From the NCBI GenBank assembly GCA_963854835.1, contig OY978527.1, positions 16,997,584 to 17,061,583 of the forward strand: 64,000 nt of DNA. Reading direction: 5' to 3'. This stretch comes from Megamerina dolium. Taxonomy: Eukaryota > Arthropoda > Insecta > Diptera > Megamerinidae. The notes beneath the pieces were generated by a model, which saw nothing but the letters and a program-made list of their open reading frames with translations, searched no databases and was not told the DNA's origin. Below are positions 56,273 through 64,000 of this stretch, piece after piece (positions within the stretch are counted from its first letter, which is position 1; every line of letters starts with the position of its first letter). Position numbers and translations under genes: made by a program.

Positions 56273-58213
56273 AGAAATGCGTGAGGTAGTGTAGTGAGTT
56301 GTTATATGCGATGAGTAATGCTCCGTGGGGTAGATGTGCAGAAGCCGAAGTAATTGAATACACAATTTAGATGTAATAGCAAGTAGGTGATAAATAGCAG
56401 GTAGAAGGTGAGAGACTGTAGGATGCGATGGTTATAACATAAATGAATGAAAAGGATAGTAATAGAATTGATATACATATATGATGATGATGACGTCATG
56501 GTGGGTTCTGAAACTATTTCATTGTCGCACGAATGGGAGCAAATTCATTTTTTTACCATTTAATCGTTAAATGTTTATTCCCTCTATATTTTCCCACTCA
56601 GTTGATGATGTCATATGTGTAATCCAGCATAATAAATTCACTTTAATATCGCAATATGCAATTTTTAAGAATATAAGAAATAATTTAAAATATGTTTAAC
56701 ATTTAAAAAGTTCGCCTAACACGCTGATATTTCCTAAGTGATGTTTTTCTACAATTCTACGTTGACTTGACATCGTCACATGCGCACAGACACAGTAAAT
56801 TCATTGAAATATTAGAGTGCGCAATCTGTTTTTTTTTTTTATTGCAATTTTTGATACAAAAATTAAGAAGATTAGTAATTACGCATTAAGCACAACTACC
56901 ATATTGAAATACTTTGTAATTCATTATATCAAAGAAAACACGAAAGTAATAATTACAAGATGACAAATGGGAAATAAATGAGGATTTAAGTGGAATATTT
57001 TAAAACCAGGCGGCTTCTAAAATTTATTTCTTCAATAGTGTTTATTTGATTTCTATTTTGATTTGGTTCAATGATGTTACGTTTGCGCGTTTACAGTAAA
57101 TTTGCATTACCATCGGAATGCGCAATCTATTAGTCCTTTCATTCATTATATTTATACCACCATATCACATCTATAAATTTTGAAATATAATTTTTGTTTC
57201 TTTTGTACCAATTTCCTTTTTGTATTTAATACTAATTTCTAAAAATAATTATAAATATATAAAATACTTAGTATAATAAACTTAAGTTGATATATGAATG
57301 ACGCATATGTGGGTGCAATGAAAATATATGCATGCATATGTGAAAATTAAAAAAAAAAAAAAATTCACCAAAATATTGAGAAATCAATATTATCTATTCC
57401 GTCTATCCTTATCCATAATACAATCAGTGCCACATCACTTGGGACTAGACTTGGAAAATGTTAGAATTATCTGATTATTAGTAAAAATCATTTTGGTAAA
57501 ATTAAAATAGATATTTGCGCGCTCTCTCTTTCACACTCAATCTTCTTAAAGAATTTGGAAATTATTCGCGATGGAAGTGACTTGTTGTGCTTAAAGGGTG
57601 TGACGTCACAGCAATATTGAGCGCTGATTGGTTATTTTTTTAACTGCCGAATAGCTCCAACCAAAATGATATAGCATAATTTCGAAATATTATTAAATTT
57701 CTAAACGCCATGTGACTTAAATGACTGAAATGCGGTGTTAGAATAAGATGACCTAACATTTTCTCTATTTTTTGGCACTGATTGTAACATGTTTTCATTC
57801 ATATGCTAAACAATAATAATAAAAAATGTACTAAAAGTCATATATTCAATAATTTATATACATAAATAATTGCACCACCCACAATTGTAGCACCAGCATT
57901 TAACATTTTCATAAACACCGTGTCGTTATCAGTAATTTGTATTGTGTCAGCGAGATTGAGAGAGAGAGAGAGAGAGCAGTTATACCACACAATTTTGTAT
58001 GAAAATTAAATTTATTTACAAAAAATCATTCTTATCGAAATTATTTAGCTGTTGCAATTCAATATTTAAGTGAATGAATGAAATGAAGAGAGCATCTCAC
58101 ATTTATATACTGCAACTGCAAGCAATCAATCTTTTGCCACCAAACTCTCTGTCTCTATCTGTTCTCTTTTAATTGCTCTAATTTTTCCATTTTCTATTTG
58201 ACTACTTAAAATA
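56273..58213 (+). other. HYOU1 3' UTR and downstream spacer
   Basis: No gene. It holds the poly(A) signal at 56631, two CRE-type palindromes (ATGACGTCAT at 56490-56499 and TGTGACGTCACA at 57599-57610), and a (GA)n tract at 57956-57976. The rest is AT-rich single-copy-looking DNA. Confidence 0.5.
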
Positions 58214-59944
58214 TACAGTATGTCAAGAATGAGTTTACACATTGAAAAAAAATTCTCAATTTTCAACTTTCTTAGCCAAAAACATTAACTTTTATTTCCA
58301 TATACACATTTTTTTTTATTAGTTACAGATATTTACAGTATTTATAAAAGATTCATGAAAAAAATTGCAATTCACCGCAAAAGAAAAGAAAAATACAACA
58401 AAAAGAAATTTTACTCAATTTTACAAGTGTCAAGAAACTCTTTTCACAACTATTTTTTTAATTCTTTTATGCAACACTTCAACGACTAACGGTACATTTA
58501 CAGTTATCTATTTGCGTAAACGCGTTACAATGACCCGTTCCTATGATTTTGTTTGTTAGTTTGTGATTAATTTTTGCTTTGTCCACATCATCTGTTTAAA
58601 TATTGTGTTTTTAAAATGCCAGGCAAAAGGTTATCGGCTGAAGTGGTTCAGCTTATATACTACAATCTCCAATTGGGAGAAAATGTGGAGAAGTTATCAG
58701 AAATGTTCTCTGTAACACGTAAAACAATTTATAATATTTAAAATCGAGCTGAAAATGAGGGTAGATTGGAGTCAAAGTGTGGTCGTGGCCCTAAACTTAA
58801 GATTACTGATCGGGCAGAGCGCTAAATGATGAGGGAATCGCACAAAAATCCACAAATTTCTACCAGAACACTTGCGGAGAAACTCAAGGAAGAGTGTGGT
58901 ATAGTGCTTTCCCATGAAACTGTACGACAGGCGATACTGAGAAACAAATACTCATCAAGAGTTGCTCGTAAGAAGCCGCTGCTATCAGCACAAAATATTG
59001 AAAGACGTTTCTCCTTCGCCTCAAGGCTCATTTCACAACCTGATGAATATTTGGCCGACGAATTATTCTGTGACGAAACAAAAATGATGTTGTATTACAA
59101 CGATGGACCGACCAGAGTGTGGCGCAATGCATTAACAGCTTTAGAATATCGACACATAATTCCTACTGTTAAATTTGGAAAAATGTTCATTATGATTTGC
59201 GGATGTATCTCAAGCAGAGGAGTATGAGAATTTGCTTTTATAGAGTCAACCATGGACGCACAACATTATTTAGGCATTTTGAAGTCATTTAATCAGTAGT
59301 GCGAAAAAATGTGGGTTCATCAGAGAGGGCAAACCGCATTTCAAATTTTATCAAGATAATGACACAAAGCATAAGGCGAGTAGGGTGCGACTGTGGCTTC
59401 TTATAACTGCGGTACAGTTATGGATACACCAGCCGAAAGTCCAGACTTTAACCCTATTAAAAATCTGTGGGTCTACTTAAAGAAAAAAGTGGCTAAAAGG
59501 CAACCTAAAAACCGTACAGCACTTAAAACTGCTATATTGGAAGAGTGGCAAAATATACCGATCAATTATTGCCTAAAAAAATTGGTTTATTTTATGAATA
59601 AATGGCTACAATCCGAGGTAGATGATAAAGGTGGCCATACTAAATACTAAATATTTTACTTGATCAAATTTTAACTAATAAATATTATTAAAAAAGACTT
59701 TGTATCGTTTGTGAAAAGAGTTTCTTGACACTTATAAAACTGAGTAAAATTTCTTTTTGTTGTATTATTCTTTTCTTTTGCGGTGAACTTGCAATTTTTT
59801 TTCATGAATCTTTTATAAATACTGTAAATATCTGTAACTAATAAAAAAAAAATTGTTTATGGAAATAAAAGTTAATATTTTTGGCTAAGAAAGTTGAAAA
59901 TTTGAATTTTTTTCAATGTGTAAACTCATTCTTGACATACTGTA
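58214..59944 (+). mobile_element. S-like Tc1 transposon with 234-bp inverted repeats
   Basis: The element 58216-59942 (1727 bp) is bounded by TA on each side. The ends CAGTATGTCAAGAATGAGTT and its inverse start TIRs of 234 bp (58216-58449 and 59709-59942) with high identity. Within each TIR the outer string GTCAAGAATGAG has an inner relative GTCAAGAAACTC near the inside edge, the IR/DR arrangement of long-TIR Tc1 elements. Size and TIR length agree with what I recall of the Drosophila S element (about 1.7 kb, about 234-bp TIRs). Confidence 0.9.
58616..59650 (+). pseudogene. Inactivated Tc1-type (S-like) transposase
   Basis: A full-length frame of about 345 codons between ATG (58616) and TAA (59648) starts MPGKRLSAEVVQLIYYNLQL. 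In-frame stops occur at 58739, 58823, 59225 and 59297, and a frame excursion runs between about 59300 and 59395. The helix-turn-helix region (KLSEMFSVTRKTIYNI; TRTLAEKLKEECGIVLSHET) precedes the DDE domain. The first catalytic Asp is present in FCDETKMM. The second lies in FYQDNDTKHKA, but in a shifted frame. The third position, Glu in NPIENLW of the family, reads Lys (NPIKNLW). The protein cannot be active. Confidence 0.88.
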
Positions 59945-60488
59945 TGTATTCATGCATGATTATTCATTTATAAATACACAGGATGGGCAATGGAGCATTT
60001 GTGATTGAATTTTTTTTTTTTTGGCAATTTTTGATTACCTTTTTGCCTATACGCCAAATCACTAAATTATTCGTGTAATTGTTGATGAATAACCCTGACG
60101 TATTTTATTATTTTTTACGAGTGGATTTGATTTTGAGTAAGTCATTTAATCTCGCCTCCTGATATTTGATGTTAAAATGCTGTCCATTAACAGTGGGATA
60201 TGCCTATAATATAAAGTATCTGGTTACATTCTCTGTACATGGTAACTCTGTTGTTGTTTTTACAAAAGTGATGCAATTATTTTTCGTTTGGAAAGCGGAT
60301 ATTATACTGAAATTTCTACAAGAAGATATTAATTAATAAATAACCAACCATCGTTCCCGTTCCCTCCTTCTCCTGCAAGAAAACAAAAACATTCAATATA
60401 CGAAAATGTATTTTTAGCTATTTATCTGTAATAATAAATATTGTAAGAGTATAGCAACAAATTAAAAAATAAATTAAATAAAAATTAA
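59945..60488. other. Non-coding spacer
   Basis: AT-rich. The string ATCCCACTGTTAAT.GACAG near 61025 and its inverse CTGTCCATTAACAGTGGGAT near 60180 form an inverted pair around the solo LTR. No gene. Confidence 0.5.
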
Positions 60489-60896
60489 TATTGGGACGTT
60501 TTTATTTTTGTGAGCCTTTACTTCTGTTCGAACCAACCCTGTTCGATCACTGGTTGCTGTCAATAGTAATTGCAACACTGATTTTGTAATAAATATGTCC
60601 AATAACAATTTATTTAATCAACGCTTTGCAATCATTCTTTAATTTAACTTGCTATTGATGGTATTATGTTGCGTCTATAACTTTCAGAGTCGATTTGATT
60701 CACCTGTCAATAACTGGCCCTATTTATACACTGTGGCAACCCTCCAGAATCTTCCTTTATGGTAGTCGAGTTTTTCTCGTTGGCTTGTTCTAGATATTTC
60801 CCATTTCTTTTTGTTGATATTCGTTTCGATGCTACCATTATTAGTGCCATTCACAATTAGTGATGAATAACCAACCATCGACACTCGTTACAATAT
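60489..60896 (-). mobile_element. Solo LTR of the gypsy family, 400 bp, with ATAT duplication
   Basis: 60493-60892 on the minus strand starts TGTAACGAGTGTCGATGGTT and ends ACGTCCCA (5'-TG...CA-3'). ATAT lies on both sides (60489-60492, 60893-60896), a perfect 4-bp target duplication. It contains a promoter-like TATAAATAGGG on the minus strand and shares both ends with the LTR pieces at 47.7 and 50.7 kb. Recombination between two LTRs, removing the internal part, is the usual origin. Confidence 0.85.
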
Positions 60897-61770
60897 TGTT
60901 TTTTTTTTTTCTTTCTCATTTTGGGCTTTATGTTTATGAGCTCTATTCTTTTTTAATTTAAAATTTGCATGATTGAGCATGTTAGCAGTACAAGTTTAGA
61001 AATAAAAAATAAAAGTATAGTAATATCCCACTGTTAATAGACAGCGTTTTAACGGCAGTCTGGCGTAGAACCTCGCTTTTCGAATTGACTGTTATGTATT
61101 ATCTTTGAATCCCTTCTCAGTTTCTTCGATTTCACCGTATTTTGCTACCTTTTTGCTTTTTCTTTTAAAAATAAAATGGCTGTTCTTTACTCAAAACCAA
61201 AAATAGATACCAAAGAATATTAAACGAAAGAAGGTGCATGACCGAACATACATGAATTTAAAGCAAGACTATAAATGAGACCGATCAGTAGTGCAGAGAG
61301 CGCTGAAAATGTTCATTCAAAATTCGACATTTTTGTGGTGCTCTCGTTCATTGGTTATTGTATAGAAATATTCAACTGTTTAAATTAACTTATTAACAGA
61401 GGTAGGACTAGATAGCATTGAAGTTCACCACAATGATAGCCTCATTACTGCAGAAGCCAGCACGGTGATCGAGGAAAATAAAGAAAATTCGCCCTTCCAA
61501 TTTTCAAATGTACTTGGAGAAGCCTCAAACTCTGCTCTAAAACTTCATAACACTAGCAACTCGAAGAGGTGGAAGAATTACGAAAAGAAGTGTAAGTAAA
61601 TCGCACAGATGGACCAATAAATATATAAACAAATAGAAAAAGCATTCCGCAAAGTGTACCGCCTTGAAGCTCTCATTTAAACAGACGGAAAAGAAGTATG
61701 TAACTAACATACAAGTATTCAAAAGGAGTTTTGCAAACCTTGCCCAAGAATGTAAAAAAAATTTTTAATA
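60897..61770. other. Non-coding spacer
   Basis: AT-rich with remnants of decayed repeat sequence; no gene supported. Confidence 0.45.
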
Positions 61771-61816
61771 CTATTCACAATTAGTGATGAATAACCAACC
61801 CTCGATACTCGTTACA
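61771..61816 (-). mobile_element. LTR end fragment, gypsy family
   Basis: The first 46 bases of the LTR on the minus strand (TGTAACGAGTATCGAGGGTT, then ATTCATCACTAATTGTGAAT). The remainder of the LTR is missing, and a LINE begins a few bases to its right. Confidence 0.8.
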
Positions 61817-61828
61817 ATAACAAACTTG

Positions 61829-64000
61829 GTCCTGCTCAGATTGCGACGCCACCTTCTTTGGCCCGTGCTGCCTTACGCCTCCGTAGACGTCTGACCTTTT
61901 GCGCGGTCCTTCGTTTGCGCCCTCGCCGGTTGCTGCACCACTACTGCGACCTGTCTACTGCGACGGAACCACCTCGGCAACTGTCACTTGCCATGCAGCC
62001 TCTGTTTTCTGTTCGGCCCCCGCCGCTAACATGTACCCGATGATCATTCCACCCTTCCTTTAATGCAATTAAATTGCAACGGTCTTCGGTCGAAGATAGT
62101 GGAGATTACTGATTACATGGATCGGCATAATATCCTCATCACTGCGATCCAGGAGACCAAGCTCTCGGCGAACATTCCCCTCTGCACGTGCCTACTTCGA
62201 CATCATCAGGAAGAGCAAGGCAGAGGGAGGCTTGGCGTTCATTGTTCACAGCTCGGTTCAGTTCATGCTGGTCACGTTGCCTGGCTCTATTGCTCAGGAC
62301 CACTTCATTGACACCCAGGGTCTAGCGGTTAACACTGTTAAGTCCCGTCTTTAAATAATCAACATCTACATCTTTCCACCTCCGAGTTGTGATCCGGGTT
62401 ATCTCCCTTGCTTGACGCACATACTCGTCGGCCGTGACCGACGAATATGTCGGCAGAATATCCAAAATTTTTCTAATTTCCCAATTGAAGCAGCCAAACT
62501 AGCGCAACAACGTGATGACATCCGAGCTGCCAACTCGGCCGATCCTAGGATTGCTAGCTTAAACGTTGACATCAGACGACTGCTGGATGAGCACTGCCGT
62601 GTCAAGTGACTAAATTACCAGGACTCCTTAGGGGTTCCAAAAAGCTGTGGGCAACAATCAAGGATCTCTCTAATAAGCAGAAGCAACAACCACGTAGGGC
62701 CATTTCTTTTGACGGTCCTACTTTGAATGACGTCAAGAAATGCGCTGCTGGTTTTTGCACGCAGTTCATTGCACATCCGTCTTCCAGTGTTGCGGACGCT
62801 ATTCACAGAGTCAAATCATCGAAGGCAATCGGTCCTGATGGAATTGCTATGGTCATTCTTAAACACCTGATGCCAAATGGGCTGGCTTACCTTACTCGGG
62901 TGTTGAATCTCTCCATAGCGTCGCTTAACACACCCGATATATGGAAGGTGGGTCAAGTGATGCTAATTTTAAAGCCTGGTAAGCCGCTGGAGCAGGGGAG
63001 GTCTCACCTTCCCAGCTCATTGCTTTCTCCCGTTGCCAAAATCATGGAGTCTCTCTTGCTACCGGAGCTCACACAACATCTCAAGCTTTCCAATCACCAA
63101 CACAGCTTCAGTAAACGTCACAGCACAACCACGGCATTGGCCGAGATTGCCTCACACATCACGCGTAGCCTGAACCAGGCCCGTTCTTGCGAGCGCACGG
63201 TTCTAATGACTTTCGACCTGTCCAAGGCATTTGACACGGTCAACCTGGCTACCCTAACCCTATTAGGCGCTGGATAGCTATCTACTTGATCAACCGACGG
63301 TCGTTTGTGGAGTTCAGAGGATAACGTTCCCCGTATAGGAAGGTAAAACTAGAGGTTCCGCAGGGAAGTGTGCTGTCGCCCATCCTCTTCAATTTCTATC
63401 TGTCGAAACTCCCTATGCCGCCTGCTGGCTTACAACTCATCTCTTATGCGGATGATTGCACGATCCTGGCGCCGGGACACAACATCTCGGCAATATGCTG
63501 CAGGATCAATGCGTACTTAGTGCACGTTCAACAATTCTTCAACCACAGAAGCCTTATACTCTCGCCCGAGAAATCTAACGCAACACTTTTTACCACCTGG
63601 ACAGGAGCTCGGAGCCGTGCTCTCAGTGGCAATCAATGGCAGAACTATTCAAACTGTGAATAGACCTAAAATCCTCGCAGTTACTTTTGACAGTCTCATG
63701 ACCTTTGGTGCTTATGCTGATTACACCATCCAAAGGTTGCATGGCAAAAATAATGTACTTAAGGCACTGGATGGAGGAAAGACAAGGAGACGCTGCTCAT
63801 CACTACGCACTAAGAAATTGTTGACTGCTTTCGCAACAATTTCTTCTTTCCTGCCACCTTTCATACCACCTCAACAACCGTTTAACACAGCTTGACCCTC
63901 CCCCACGTATCTGCCAGACCGGCTGGCAGATACAATTCTAGACCGATGCCCACGCTGCCAACAGAACCCGCACGACACCCGCCTTCTTTTCGCTTAACCC
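61829..64000 (+). mobile_element. Jockey-like LINE, decayed, running to the window edge
   Basis: Base composition becomes distinctly GC-richer from about 61829. The first 200 bases encode Arg/Leu-rich frames that may be the end of ORF1 or broken ORF2. ORF2 motifs follow. The right end is not seen, but the final frame (DRCPRCQQNPHDTRLLF) looks like the C-terminal Cys/His segment, so the end may be near. The jockey-superfamily placement is from remembered motif style. Confidence 0.75.
62063..63895 (+). pseudogene. LINE ORF2: endonuclease stub and reverse transcriptase, multiply frameshifted
   Basis: The endonuclease start LMQLNCNGLRSKIVEIT, with the catalytic-type QETKL, lies at 62060-62165. 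Most of the rest of the endonuclease domain is missing before the linker at 62412-62605 (EAAKLAQQRDDIRAANSADP). The RT follows: KKLWATIKDLSN, VKSSKAIGPDGIAMVILKHL, VGQVMLILKPGKP, LLSPVAKIMESLLLPEL, RHSTTTALAEIA, and FDLSKAFDTVN with the first catalytic Asp. After a frameshift near 63275 come GSVLSPILFNFYLSKLP and the catalytic box SYADDCTIL (about 63436). A second shift near 63620 leads to RPKILAVTFDSLM. Four or more frames are needed to read it, so it is inactive. Confidence 0.85.

Noticed and set aside
1..64000. tRNA, rRNA or snoRNA genes
   Set aside because: I looked for cloverleaf-like conserved blocks and rRNA motifs and saw none; a covariance-model scan would be needed to exclude short non-coding RNAs.

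Overview
The window is nuclear DNA of a higher (brachyceran) fly. The evidence is AT-rich sequence, GT-AG introns up to 21 kb, CAA-rich leader sequence, Drosophila-type core promoter motifs, and two host genes with clear fly orthologues. The mix of mobile elements (DINE-1/Helentron-like, S-like Tc1, mariner, Ty3/gypsy, two LINE families, many MITEs) would suit a tephritid-like fly, but the family-level placement is inference.

Left half (about 2-30 kb): one large plus-strand gene, recognised as taranis (tara), a SERTA-domain transcriptional co-regulator. A candidate Inr+DPE promoter lies at 2.08 kb. A CAA-rich leader region precedes coding exon 1 (6706-7319, carrying the SERTA domain). A 21.2-kb intron follows, then coding exon 2 (28474-29785). 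The two exons join in frame to about 641 residues. The intron is mostly free of recognisable genes. It holds microsatellites, a 63-82 bp minisatellite, a DINE-like tandem-repeat tail, a decayed mariner-type fragment and a tiny MITE just before the acceptor. The first 1.3 kb carry LINE fragments in both orientations and an unidentified 182-codon ORF.

Middle (about 31-51 kb): an accumulation zone for mobile elements. It holds several MITEs with visible terminal inverted repeats (TIRs) and target site duplications (TSDs). It also holds a DINE-1-like element with about 297-bp internal repeats, a 5'-truncated LINE with a 12-bp TSD, a mariner N-terminal remnant, a Harbinger-type transposase scrap near three copies of a foldback MITE with TTA TSDs, a LINE RNase H scrap, and a Ty3/gypsy element that has lost protease, RT and RNase H.

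Right part (about 51.6-64 kb): a second host gene, the ER chaperone HYOU1/GRP170 (Hsp110-type Hsp70; CG2918 in Drosophila), in two coding exons (52039-52451 and 53641-56272, about 1014 residues). A possible unfolded-protein-response motif lies upstream. Beyond it are a complete but dead S-like Tc1 element with 234-bp TIRs, a 400-bp solo LTR of the same gypsy family with a 4-bp TSD, and a GC-richer jockey-like LINE reaching the window edge.

I found no tRNA, rRNA, CRISPR or bacterial-type feature. The most interesting material is the TTA-flanked MITE family with its possible Harbinger partner, the cluster of different short TIR elements between tara and HYOU1, and the decayed coding-like segment and hairpin tandem repeat inside the HYOU1 intron.
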